Shown one piece after another: positions 56,608 to 64,000 of a stretch of DNA of 64,000 nt. The translations under genes and the position numbers were made by a program. The stretch covers positions 518,744 to 582,743 of the forward strand of contig NZ_NKYF01000002.1 of the NCBI RefSeq assembly GCF_002262885.1, written 5' to 3'. The number at the start of each line of letters is the position of its first letter. Within the stretch, counting starts at the first letter, position 1. Origin of the DNA: Pseudonocardia sp. MH-G8 (GTDB lineage: Bacteria; Actinomycetota; Actinomycetes; Mycobacteriales; Pseudonocardiaceae). The notes under the pieces are model-generated. The model had not been told where the DNA came from. It made no database searches and saw only the letters and a list, made by a program, of their open reading frames with translations.

Positions 56608-57996
56608 CTAGCGCCCGAGGGATACCGAGGACATGTTGAACTCCGGCACCCGGACCGGCGGCATCGCGGCGCGGGTGAACCAGTCCTTCCACTCCCGCGG
56701 GATCGTGCGCTGCGTGGCCCCGACCTCGGTGGCCCGGCGCAGGACGTCGAGCGGGGAGTAGTTGAAGCGGAAGTTGTGGTCGACCTCGCCGACCACCTCA
56801 CCACCCTCCACGAGGTAGACGCCGTCGCGGGTCAGCCCGGTGAGCAGCAGGGTGGTGGGGTCGACCTCGCGGATGTACCAGAGGCAGGTGAGCAGCAGGC
56901 CGCGTTCGGTGCCCGCCACCAGATCCGCCGTGGACGCCGCCGACCCGCCGGTGAGCAGCAGGTTGTCCCCGGCCGGGGTGAATCGGGTGCCGAACTCGGC
57001 GGCCTCGGCCCGGGAGTAGACGAGCTCGCGGATCGCGCCGTCGGCGATCCACTCCACCCGGCGGGTGGGGGCGCCGTTGTCGAAGACCGAGATGCCGTCG
57101 CCGGAGCGCGCGGCCGTCAGGAACGGCTCGTACTCCAGCCCGGGAGCGGCCGGGTCGCTCGCCAGCGTGAGCGGCAGCGTCGTGAGCTCCTCCCCGACGC
57201 GCACGCCGTGCGGCCCGGCCAGCGCGCTGCGGCCCTCCTGCGCCGGCCGCCCCTCCATCGACCAGGCCAGGTAGACCATCAGGTCGGACACCGCCGAGGG
57301 CGGCAGCACGGTCTCGTAGCGACCCGCGGGCAGCGTGACGCGCCGCTGCCCCCAGTCCAGCCGCCGGCCCGCCTCGCCGGCCAGCGCCACCACGTCGACG
57401 TCGGTGAAGTCGGCGGTGGAGGCGCCGACCCACGCCGAGCTCGCGAGGTCCGGGGTCTTGGCGTTCAGCTCGACCGAGCCCGTGGGCTGCACCCACCGCC
57501 CGCGGATCCCGGTGGAGGTGCCCAGCCACACCGTGGAGAGCTCGTGGCTGGCGAAGCCGTACTGCCGGTGCGGGCCGCCGAGGACCTCGGCCAGGCCCTC
57601 GGCGAACCCGCCGAAGACCCCGATCGAGGTCTCGGCCGCCGGCTCGTCCCAGGCGGGGCCGGACGCCGCGGGCTCCAGCAGCGGGGCCGCGTCGTCCGCC
57701 GGACCGGCGTCGCGGGCCGCCGCCTCCGCCGCGCGCACGAGCTGTTCGAGCTGCGCGACGTCGGTGACGGCGACGCTCGAGCCGACCACGCCGGCCGCGA
57801 CGCCCCCCTCCAGCGCGACGAAGGCGATCACCGTGGTGCGCCGCGACGTCGTGTGCCCGTTCGTCGTCATCGTCGAGTTCGCCCAGCGGAGCACGGCCTC
57901 GCTCGACTCCCGCACGAGCACCGCGCAGCCGTGCAGGTGCCCCGCCGCCGCGAGCGTGCGTTCGACGACCTCCTGCGGGCGGATGACGCCGGTCAT
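56608..57996 (-). CDS. tldE: TldE/PmbA-family protein
   Basis: 462 aa from ATG at 57996, with AGGAGG 4 nt upstream and an ATGA overlap with tldD. Typical TldE features: LVRESSEAVLRWANSTMTTN, FASHELSTVWLGTSTGIRGR, LPPSAVSDLMVYLAWSMEGR, ISVFDNGAPTRRVEWIADG and LLTGLTRDGVYLVEGGEVVG. It lacks the HExxxH motif, as expected for the non-catalytic partner. With TldD it forms a metalloprotease that degrades or trims small peptides. Confidence 0.92.
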   Translation of the reverse strand: MTGVIRPQEVVERTLAAAGHLHGCAVLVRESSEAVLRWANSTMTTNGHTTSRRTTVIAFVALEGGVAAGVVGSSVAVTDVAQLEQLVRAAEAAARDAGPADDAAPLLEPAASGPAWDEPAAETSIGVFGGFAEGLAEVLGGPHRQYGFASHELSTVWLGTSTGIRGRWVQPTGSVELNAKTPDLASSAWVGASTADFTDVDVVALAGEAGRRLDWGQRRVTLPAGRYETVLPPSAVSDLMVYLAWSMEGRPAQEGRSALAGPHGVRVGEELTTLPLTLASDPAAPGLEYEPFLTAARSGDGISVFDNGAPTRRVEWIADGAIRELVYSRAEAAEFGTRFTPAGDNLLLTGGSAASTADLVAGTERGLLLTCLWYIREVDPTTLLLTGLTRDGVYLVEGGEVVGEVDHNFRFNYSPLDVLRRATEVGATQRTIPREWKDWFTRAAMPPVRVPEFNMSSVSLGR

Positions 57997-59507
57997 CGGG
58001 CCTCCTCCTGCGTGTTCAGCACGTTCACGCCCCGGAACCGGGCCACCGGGCAGCCGTGGCTCACCGCGGCGATCTGCCCCGGCTGGGCCTTGCCGCAGTT
58101 CATCGCACCGTGCAGCTGCCACGTCGACGGCCCGCCGACCGCGTCCATCGAGCCCCAGAAGTCCGTGGTGGTGGCCTGGTAGGCCACGTCGCGCAGCTGC
58201 CCGGCGAGCTTCCCGCCCTCGATCCGGTAGAACCGCTGGCCGGTGAACTGGAAGTTGTAGCGCTGCATGTCGATCGACCAGGACTTGTCGCCCACGACGT
58301 AGATGCCGCGTTCGACGCCGGCGATCAGCTCCTCGGCCGTGGTGTCGCGCGCCGGGTCGGGCCGCAGCGACACGTTGGCCATGCGCTGGATGGGCACGTG
58401 GTGGGGTGAGTCGGCGAAGGCGCAGCCGTTGCTGCGGTCCAGGCCCAGCCGGGGCGCGAAGGTGCGGTCCAGCTGGTATCCGACCAGCACACCGTCCCGG
58501 ACGAGGTCCCACTCGCCGGTGGCGACGCCGTCGTCGTCGAACCCGATGCTGGCCAGCCCGTGCGGCACCGTGCGGTCACCGGTGACGTGCATGTGCTCCG
58601 AGCCGTAGCGCAGCGTGCCGAGCTGGTCGGGGGTGGCGAAACTGGTGCCCGCATACGCCGCCTCGTAGCCGATGGCGCGGTCGTACTCGGTGGCGTGGCC
58701 GACCGACTCGTGGATCGTGAGCCACAGGTTGCTGGGATCGATCACCAGGTCGTAGGTGCCCGCCTGCACCGACGGCGCCGACGTCCTCTCTGCGAGGAAC
58801 TCGGGGATCACGGCGAGCTCGCCGTCGAAGTCCCAGCCGCCGTGCCCGGTGAGGTACTCCCAGCCGCGCCCGACCGGTGGGGCGGTCGAGCTCATCGTCT
58901 CGAACCCGCCCGCCGCGCGGTCCACCGCGGTGGCGGTGATCGACGGCTCGATCCGCACGCGCTGCTGGAGGGTGCGGGTACCGGCGGTGTCGGCGTAGAA
59001 CTTGTGCTCCCGCACCTGCGCGACCCCGACGCGCACGTGGTCGACGCCGTCGGCGGCCAGCAGCCGCTGCGACCACTCGGTGAGCAGCGCGATCTTCTCG
59101 CGCGTGGGCACGGCGAACGGGTCGACCTCGTACGGCGAGACCCACTCGACGTCGGCGTGCACCGGCTCGCCCGCCCGCTCGACGCGCTCGACCGCCACCG
59201 GCGCGAGCGTGCGCGCCACCACGACCGCCCGCTCCGCCGTGGCCGCCGCCCGTTCCGATGTGAGCTCGACGTGCGAGGCGAACCCCCACACACCGTCGAC
59301 GATCACGCGCACCGCGAGCCCGAGCGTGGTGGTGTCGCTGACGGCACTGACCGAGCCGTCGCGCAGGTCGATGCCTTGGGACAGGATCCGCTCGACGCGC
59401 ACGTCGGCGTGCTGGGCGCCGAGCTCGCGGGCCCGGCCCAGTGCGGCGTCGGCCAACGCGGCGAGCGGGAGCGCGCGGAACTCCGGGTCGATCCGGTCTG
59501 CGGGCAT
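57993..59507 (-). CDS. tldD: TldD-family metalloprotease
   Basis: 504 aa from ATG at 59507. The zinc-binding HESVGH motif is at residues 266-271 within NLWLTIHESVGHATEYDRAI. Other TldD hallmarks are GYEAAYAGTSFATPDQLGTL, NGCAFADSPHHVPIQRMANV and GCPVARFRGVNVLNTQEEAR. It is the catalytic half of the TldD/TldE heterodimer, which in other bacteria matures microcin B17 and modified peptides. No RiPP precursor was recognised next to it. Confidence 0.95.
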   Translation of the reverse strand: MPADRIDPEFRALPLAALADAALGRARELGAQHADVRVERILSQGIDLRDGSVSAVSDTTTLGLAVRVIVDGVWGFASHVELTSERAAATAERAVVVARTLAPVAVERVERAGEPVHADVEWVSPYEVDPFAVPTREKIALLTEWSQRLLAADGVDHVRVGVAQVREHKFYADTAGTRTLQQRVRIEPSITATAVDRAAGGFETMSSTAPPVGRGWEYLTGHGGWDFDGELAVIPEFLAERTSAPSVQAGTYDLVIDPSNLWLTIHESVGHATEYDRAIGYEAAYAGTSFATPDQLGTLRYGSEHMHVTGDRTVPHGLASIGFDDDGVATGEWDLVRDGVLVGYQLDRTFAPRLGLDRSNGCAFADSPHHVPIQRMANVSLRPDPARDTTAEELIAGVERGIYVVGDKSWSIDMQRYNFQFTGQRFYRIEGGKLAGQLRDVAYQATTTDFWGSMDAVGGPSTWQLHGAMNCGKAQPGQIAAVSHGCPVARFRGVNVLNTQEEAR

Positions 59508-59516
59508 GTGCCCAAC

Positions 59517-59786
59517 CTACTGATCGCCCACGCCCTCGATCACGCCGTCCACCGCCGGCGCGGGCGGCTCCGCCGGCCCGACCAGCCGCACCACCGCGTC
59601 CGGGCCGATGCGCAGCACCTGGTCGGCGAACCGGTCGCCGTCGAGGTCGACGGCCACCACGAGATCGATGCCGTCGGAGTCGAGCACGGTGTCGGGCCTG
59701 CCGTCCCCGTCGGTGTCGAACCCCGAGCCGACGTCGATGCCGGCGACGTCCTCGGGGACGTGCCCCGGCCCTCGGGGCTCATCCAT
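59517..59786 (-). CDS. Small acidic protein with DxDGDG calcium-type loop
   Basis: 89 aa from ATG at 59786. The middle carries two Asp-rich loops, GFDTDGDGRPDTVLDSDGID and AVDLDGDRFADQV, like dockerin/TSP3 calcium-binding repeats. Similar short proteins are frequent in actinobacteria (DUF6802-like is a guess). No signal peptide is seen. It overlaps the upstream gene's end by 8 bp and precedes tldD, so the three genes are probably co-transcribed. Confidence 0.65.
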   Translation of the reverse strand: MDEPRGPGHVPEDVAGIDVGSGFDTDGDGRPDTVLDSDGIDLVVAVDLDGDRFADQVLRIGPDAVVRLVGPAEPPAPAVDGVIEGVGDQ

Positions 59787-60567
59787 CGTGCTCGCTCCCG
59801 GGATCGGCGGCCAGGCGCGCCAGCTCGCGCTCGACCGCGGCGCGGCGGTGCAGCACCGCGGTGTCGAGCGCGGCACCGGCCGCACGCTCCAGTTCGACGA
59901 GCCGGCGGTCCAGGTCGGCGTCGATGGCCGCGGCCGCCGCGGTGAGGACCTGCTCGGCGCCGCGGTGCAGCCGCGCCCGCTGCGCGGCGGTGCGCCGGGA
60001 GACGGCGGCGACCACGACCGCGGCGGCGCCGGCGCCCACCGCGAGGGGCGTGAGCGCGGCACCCCCCAGTGCGGGCAGCCCGAGCAGCGGCAGAACCGCC
60101 AGCGGGAGCAGCGCCAGCCTCCACAGCGCGGCGCCCTCGACCACCCCCGTCAGGAGCGACGGGACCGGGTCGAGCGGCTCCGGGGCCGGCGGGACGCGGA
60201 CGGCCCGCGGAGGCGGCAGCGCCGGGAAGCCCGGCTCCATCGCCAGCCCGCGTTCGGTGGCGATCCGTCGCAACGGCGGGCGCAACCCCTCTCCCCACGC
60301 GAGGGCGACCGCCGCGCCCACCGCGGCGACGGCGTCCTCGAGCCGGGCCGGGAGCCGCTCGCGGACCTGCCGGTCGCCCCTGCGGACGTGCGCAGCCACC
60401 TCCCGCCGCAGCGCCGCGAGCGCGGCGGCGGCCTGACCGGCGGCCGCCAGCCGGCTCAGGGCCAGGCAGCTGCGCAGCTCCCCGCGGTGCCCGCCGCCGA
60501 GCCGGGCACGCAGTTCCCGCAGCTCGGCACGGCGCGCCCGCACGGCATCGGCGTAGCGATCCGGCAT
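59779..60567 (-). CDS. Hypothetical protein with central membrane segments
   Basis: 262 aa from ATG at 60567. An Arg/Ala-rich helical N-terminal half is followed by two adjacent hydrophobic segments (ALWRLALLPLAVLPLLGLPA, then LTPLAVGAGAAAVVVAAVS) and a helical C-terminus. Coiled-coil-like and highly charged. No family recognised. First gene in the unit leading to the acidic protein and tldD. Confidence 0.6.
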   Translation of the reverse strand: MPDRYADAVRARRAELRELRARLGGGHRGELRSCLALSRLAAAGQAAAALAALRREVAAHVRRGDRQVRERLPARLEDAVAAVGAAVALAWGEGLRPPLRRIATERGLAMEPGFPALPPPRAVRVPPAPEPLDPVPSLLTGVVEGAALWRLALLPLAVLPLLGLPALGGAALTPLAVGAGAAAVVVAAVSRRTAAQRARLHRGAEQVLTAAAAAIDADLDRRLVELERAAGAALDTAVLHRRAAVERELARLAADPGSEHDG

Positions 60568-61185
60568 GGACCCAGGCTCGCAGCTCCCGGCGCCGTGGGG
60601 GCCGGAACGGCCGGGAACGTGTGCACCTGCAAACGGTCCGGATCGGCGCCGGTCCCAGCGGCACCACCCGGTGGTCCTCCGGTTCCCGGGTCCCCCCACG
60701 CCCCGGGAACCGGAGGGATGGCACGCGGGCGCCCCCGCGGCCCGCGCAGCCTGCGCCGCAGCGGCCTGCCGGTGCTGCGAGGAACCCCTCCGTCCCCGCA
60801 ATGCCCGGCGGCGTGGCCGCAGCTGCGGCTCCGAGCATGCGGGCACGTCGACGTCCGGAGGTCCGTAGAGATACCCGGATCAGGTCACGCCTGGGTCACG
60901 GCGGCGGCCGACCCGTCACACCTGCGTGCGACGGCACGCGCAGACCGCCGTTCCACCTGGTCGCAGAGGGTACAGGGGAGTCGGAGCGGTCGCGGACGCC
61001 ACCACCCCAGCGGGCGAACCACGGGTCGGGAGCAACCACTCTGCGGGTTCGCGCGTCCTCCATGGTGTGACGACGGTCCTGCGCCCCCACAGCGCACCCC
61101 CGTACGGGCGACCCGATCGCCCCGACCCGCAACCCGTCCCGGGCCTCTTCGTTGTCCCGGTGGAGCGGACCCGTCTGGAGGATGT
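60568..61185. other. 618-bp intergenic region
   Basis: No gene is supported in this gap between the divergent hypothetical and GT2 genes, although several ORFs run through it. It contains a perfect 15-bp inverted repeat (60676-60690 and 60702-60716), listed separately. The right half should contain the promoter of the glycosyltransferase operon. No riboswitch could be recognised. Confidence 0.6.
60676..60716. repeat. Perfect 15-bp inverted repeat
   Basis: CCTCCGGTTCCCGGG and its exact complement with an 11-nt spacer. As it lies between divergent genes, it is more likely an operator or other structured element than a terminator. Confidence 0.5.
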
Positions 61186-62073
61186 GTGAGCGCCGTTTCA
61201 TCCGCCCGTGTGGCCACGTACAGCGGGCAGGCCCCGGCCGCCCCTGCGCACGCGCACCGGCCCACCCGCAGGCCTGGGCCGCAACCGCAGCCGCATCGGA
61301 CCCGCACGCCGTTCCCGACGGTGTCGGTGATCGTGCCGACGCGCAACGAGGCGCGGAACCTGGAGATCGTGCTGCCCGCCATCGCGGCGGTGCGACCGAC
61401 CGTCCACGAGATCATCGTGGTGGACGGCAACTCGACCGACGGGACGATCGAGACGGCCCAGCGGGTCCTGCCATGGGTGAAGATCGCCCAGCAGACGCGC
61501 AAGGGCAAGGGCAACGCCATGGCGTGCGGGTTCGCCGCGGCCACCGGCGACGTCGTCGTGATGTTCGACGCCGACGGCTCCGCCGACCCCGCCGAGATCC
61601 CCGCGTTCGTGTCCGCGCTGGTGGCGGGCGCCGACTTCGCCAAGGGCAGCCGCTTCACCCCCGGCGGCGGCAGCGACGACATCACGCTGCTGCGCAAGAG
61701 CGGCAACGCCGGGCTCAACGGCGTCGCGAACGCGCTGTTCGGCACGTCCTACACCGACCTCTGCTACGGCTACAACGCGTTCTGGGCGGACCTGCTCCCC
61801 CTGCTCGAACTGCCGCCGGTCGATGCGCCGGCTCCCGTCGAGGGAATGCTCTGGGGCGACGGCTTCGAGATCGAGACCGTGCTGAACTGCCGGATCGCCG
61901 CGGCCGGGCTGAAGATCACCGAGGTGCCGTCGATCGAGCGGCAGCGGGTGTTCGGGGACACCAACCTGCGCACCTTCGCGGACGGCGCGCGGGTGCTGCG
62001 TACTCTTCTTGCCGAGCACCGGCGGGCCGACCGCCGCTCGAACATCAGCGCCGCGCGCGACCGCCGCTTCTGA
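61186..62073 (+). CDS. Glycosyltransferase family 2 (polyprenyl-phosphate mannosyl/glycosyltransferase-like)
   Basis: 295 aa from GTG at 61186, with GGAGGA at 61177-61182. A disordered Pro/His-rich N-terminus precedes the GT-A domain: SVIVPTRNEARNLEIVLPAI, IIVVDGNSTDGTIETAQRVL, the DAD metal motif in VVVMFDADGSADPAEIPAFV, and ADFAKGSRFTPGGGSDDIT. No membrane segment at the C-terminus. Dolichol-phosphate-mannose-synthase-like members have this pattern. It is followed 32 bp later by a second GT2. Confidence 0.88.
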   Translation: MSAVSSARVATYSGQAPAAPAHAHRPTRRPGPQPQPHRTRTPFPTVSVIVPTRNEARNLEIVLPAIAAVRPTVHEIIVVDGNSTDGTIETAQRVLPWVKIAQQTRKGKGNAMACGFAAATGDVVVMFDADGSADPAEIPAFVSALVAGADFAKGSRFTPGGGSDDITLLRKSGNAGLNGVANALFGTSYTDLCYGYNAFWADLLPLLELPPVDAPAPVEGMLWGDGFEIETVLNCRIAAAGLKITEVPSIERQRVFGDTNLRTFADGARVLRTLLAEHRRADRRSNISAARDRRF

Positions 62074-62105
62074 GCCGACGGTCGCCCGGTGAGAGGAGAC
62101 CGCCA

Positions 62106-63125
62106 GTGAGCAGTCCGGTCGTCACCGCGACCGTCGTGATCTGCGTCTACACCGAGAAGCGGTGGGACGACATCGTCGCGGCCGTGCGTTCGGTCGCCGC
62201 CCAGGACGTGCGGGCGGCGGAGACACTGGTGATCGTCGATCACAACCCGGCGCTGCTCTCGCGCGCGCAGCAGGAGTTCGGGCCCCACGGTGTGCGGGTC
62301 CTGCCGAACGCCCACAAGCAGGGTTTGTCGGGGGCGCGCAACACCGCCATCGCCGAGGCGGCGGCCGACGTGGTCGTCTTCCTCGACGACGACGCGGAGG
62401 CCCGGCCCGGCTGGCTCGCCGCGCTCCTCGCGCCCTACAGCGACCCGACGGTCGCGGGCGTGGGCGGGGTCGCGCACCCGCGCTGGCCCACCAACCGGCC
62501 ACGCGTGCTGCCCAGCGCAGCGCCATACGACCCGAACGCCACCGGCGAGCTCGACTGGATCGTCGGCTGCACCTACACGGGCCAGCCCGGGTTCCAGACC
62601 GAGGTGCGCAACCTCATGGGCTGCAACATGTCGTTCCGACGCGAAGTGTTCGCCCGGGTCGGCGGCTTCGCCGAGGACATCGGGCGCATCGGGAAGAACC
62701 CGCTGGGCTGCGAGGAGACCGAGCTCTGCATCCGCGCCCGGCAGGCCTACCAGCGGGCGGGCGAGAAGATCCGGATCGTGTTCGAGCCCGCCGCGGTCGT
62801 CGACCACCGGGTCAGCACCGACCGCGTCGAATGGGCCTACCTGCGGCGGCGCTCCTGGTCGGAGGGCCTGTCGAAGGCCGCCGTCTCCAAGCTCGTGGGC
62901 AGCGAGGACGCGCTGTCCACCGAGCGCAGCTACGTGGCGAAGGTGCTCCCCACCGCGGTGCTGCGCGAGCTCAAGGAAGGCCGGGTGTCGTCGGCCTTCG
63001 CCGTCGTCACCGCACTGGCCTGCACGGCCGCCGGCTACGCCCGCGGAAAGCTGCCCGGCGCCACCGCCGGGGTGCGGCTCCCGGCCGCGCAGGCGCCGAC
63101 CGCCCGCCCGACCAGTGGTGGCTGA
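62106..63125 (+). CDS. Glycosyltransferase family 2
   Basis: 339 aa from GTG at 62106, with GAGGAG 7 nt upstream. GT-A features: VVICVYTEKRWDDIVAAVRS, GLSGARNTAIAEAAADVVVF, the DDD metal motif in FLDDDAEARPGWLAALL, NMSFRREVFARVGGF and the CEETELCIRARQ acceptor-site region. Typical of actinobacterial GT2 enzymes in glycan clusters. Its stop overlaps the start region of trmB by about 8 bp. Confidence 0.88.
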   Translation: MSSPVVTATVVICVYTEKRWDDIVAAVRSVAAQDVRAAETLVIVDHNPALLSRAQQEFGPHGVRVLPNAHKQGLSGARNTAIAEAAADVVVFLDDDAEARPGWLAALLAPYSDPTVAGVGGVAHPRWPTNRPRVLPSAAPYDPNATGELDWIVGCTYTGQPGFQTEVRNLMGCNMSFRREVFARVGGFAEDIGRIGKNPLGCEETELCIRARQAYQRAGEKIRIVFEPAAVVDHRVSTDRVEWAYLRRRSWSEGLSKAAVSKLVGSEDALSTERSYVAKVLPTAVLRELKEGRVSSAFAVVTALACTAAGYARGKLPGATAGVRLPAAQAPTARPTSGG

Positions 63126-63834
63126 CGCGCCGCACCGCCCGATCACCAGCTTCGTCCACCACCGCAGCAGGCTCACCGAGGGCCAGCAGCACGCGTGGGA
63201 CCGCTGGTGGCCCGAGCGCGGCCGGGACGTCGCCGACCTGCTCGGCGGCGCGGAACCGTACGACCCGGCGTCCTGGTTCGGGCGCACCGCGCCGCTCGTG
63301 CTGGAGATCGGGTCAGGGATGGGGGAGTCGACGGCGGCGCTCGCGGCCGCCGCGCCGGACGTCGACCACATCGCAGTGGAGGTCTACGAGCCCGGGCTCG
63401 CCCAGCTGCTGATGCGGACCACCGAGCTGGGGCTCACCAACGTGGCGCTGCTGCGCGGCGACGCCGTGGCCCTGCTGCGCGAGCGCGTGCCGCCCGCGTC
63501 GCTGGCCGGAATCCGGATCTTCTTCCCGGACCCGTGGCCCAAGCGGCGGCACCGCAAGCGCCGGCTCGTCCAGCCGGAGTTCGTGGCGCTGGCGGCGTCG
63601 CGACTGGTGCCCGGCGCCACCCTGCACCTCGCCACGGACTGGGACGACTACGCCGTGCAGATGCGCTCGGTGTGCGACGCCGAGCCGGCGCTGCGCAACA
63701 CCGCGGCGGACGAGCCGGGCGGCTGGACACCGCGCCCGGACTGGCGGCCGGTCACGAAGTTCGAGCAGCGGGCCCGCCTCGAAGGCCGCGAGGTGCACGA
63801 CCTGATCTACCGCACCCACGAGTCGCGGCCCTAG
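63118..63834 (+). CDS. trmB: tRNA (guanine-N7-)-methyltransferase
   Basis: 238 aa from GTG at 63118 (GTG 63115 also possible). The TrmB pattern is clear: ITSFVHHRSRLTEGQQHAWD, LEIGSGMGESTAALAAAAPD (SAM site), AVEVYEPGLAQLL, IRIFFPDPWPKRRHRKRRLV and ATDWDDYAVQM, with VTKFEQRARLEG near the C-terminus. It methylates G46 of tRNA. The last codons (HESRP) run directly into the GAGTCG repeat array. Confidence 0.95.
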   Translation: MADAPHRPITSFVHHRSRLTEGQQHAWDRWWPERGRDVADLLGGAEPYDPASWFGRTAPLVLEIGSGMGESTAALAAAAPDVDHIAVEVYEPGLAQLLMRTTELGLTNVALLRGDAVALLRERVPPASLAGIRIFFPDPWPKRRHRKRRLVQPEFVALAASRLVPGATLHLATDWDDYAVQMRSVCDAEPALRNTAADEPGGWTPRPDWRPVTKFEQRARLEGREVHDLIYRTHESRP

Positions 63835-63837
63835 ACC

Positions 63838-63900
63838 CGCGAGTCGGGGCCCCACCCCCGCGAGTCGGGGCCCCACCCCCGCGAGTCGGGGCCCCACCCC
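63838..63900 (+). repeat. GAGTCGGGG repeat, copy 3: three 21-bp tandem units
   Basis: Three identical 21-bp units, each starting CGCGAGTCGGGGCCCC, begin at 63838, 63859 and 63880, straight after the trmB stop. Here the repeat is in direct tandem rather than the inverted form of the other loci. A partial match (CGAGTCGCGG) overlaps the last trmB codons. Confidence 0.9.
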
Positions 63901-63917
63901 CGATGCTCCTATGGAAG

Positions 63918-64000
63918 TCAACCCGTGATCTGAAGATCTTGGTGGCTGTGGGTTAGGGCGGTGTAGACCTCGCGGGCGACGTAGCGTTTGAGGCATCGGA
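63918..64000 (-). mobile_element. IS110-family transposase, 3' end (truncated by window)
   Basis: The minus strand encodes RCLKRYVAREVYTAL, a C-terminal pattern of IS110-family DEDD transposases (helix with KR..AREVY), ending in a TGA at 63918-63920. Only the last 26 codons are inside the window. Seventeen bases separate the stop from the repeat array, and no terminal inverted repeat is seen, which fits IS110-type elements. Confidence 0.75.

Noticed and set aside
61100..61185. Possible riboswitch upstream of the GT2 operon
   Set aside because: No recognisable conserved riboswitch core could be found by eye.
63838..63900. Tandem 21-bp repeats as a CRISPR array
   Set aside because: Units are contiguous with no variable spacers, and no cas genes are present.

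Overview
The window reads as a chromosomal segment of a very GC-rich actinobacterium. Most genes use GTG or ATG starts, many neighbours overlap by 4 bp (ATGA or GTGA), and third codon positions are almost all G or C. The gene families point to Pseudonocardiaceae, most likely Pseudonocardia or a close relative: an IniA/IniC/IniR-like locus, a FadE5-like acyl-CoA dehydrogenase, GTP-dependent PEP carboxykinase and an ECF41 sigma factor with its partner. That placement is an inference from family content, not a measured one. No rRNA, tRNA or CRISPR array was seen.

Layout. 1-5.8 kb: two dynamin-like GTPases (IniA-like, cut by the window start; IniC-like) convergent with a large LuxR/STAND regulator resembling IniR. 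5.9-7.4 kb: two CTP-dependent nucleotidyltransferases. 7.6-10.6 kb: a secreted PGRP-type amidase divergent from a FadE5-like dehydrogenase. 10.8-14.7 kb: a lacI-lacZ pair with two operators. 14.8-23.4 kb: CBS-domain protein, VanW-family protein, GroES-like protein, an AAA ATPase, a divergent TetR/oxidoreductase pair, DUF1206, SIMPL and FxsA proteins. Intergenic DNA here carries four copies of an unexplained CTAGA repeat. 23.5-27.1 kb: branched-chain 2-oxoacid dehydrogenase operon. 27.8-30.2 kb: polar amino-acid ABC transporter, followed by a less GC-rich pocket with a small secreted four-cysteine protein.

31.9-41.6 kb is the most coherent metabolic block. A FadR-type regulator, a ribose-type sugar ABC transporter, a FucU-like mutarotase, an aldo/keto reductase, a fuconolactonase-like amidohydrolase, an L-fuconate dehydratase, an FAH-family hydrolase and an SDR together make a complete non-phosphorylating L-fucose pathway, expected to end in pyruvate and lactate. 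The seven-gene minus-strand operon and the two-gene plus-strand operon diverge from a 285-bp control region with candidate operators and a stem-loop.

41.7-46.7 kb: a glycosyltransferase/acyltransferase/methyltransferase trio, an AhpD-fold protein, DUF3024 and a large orphan protein. 47-50.5 kb: DUF3311, PckG, a membrane protein and a TetR preceded by a 20-bp palindrome. 50.5-54.2 kb: a DHA2 exporter divergent from a TetR over a perfect 26-bp palindrome, then ECF41 sigma and its carboxymuconolactone-decarboxylase-like partner behind an ECF41-type promoter. 54.2-63.8 kb: an APH(6)-like kinase, a methyltransferase, TldD/TldE, hypotheticals, two GT2 glycosyltransferases and TrmB. The window ends in a 21-bp tandem repeat array directly abutting the 3' end of an IS110-type transposase.

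Long, near-perfect stem-loops separate several convergent or same-strand genes and probably act as terminators. A GAGTCGGGG-cored palindromic repeat occurs in three intergenic places.
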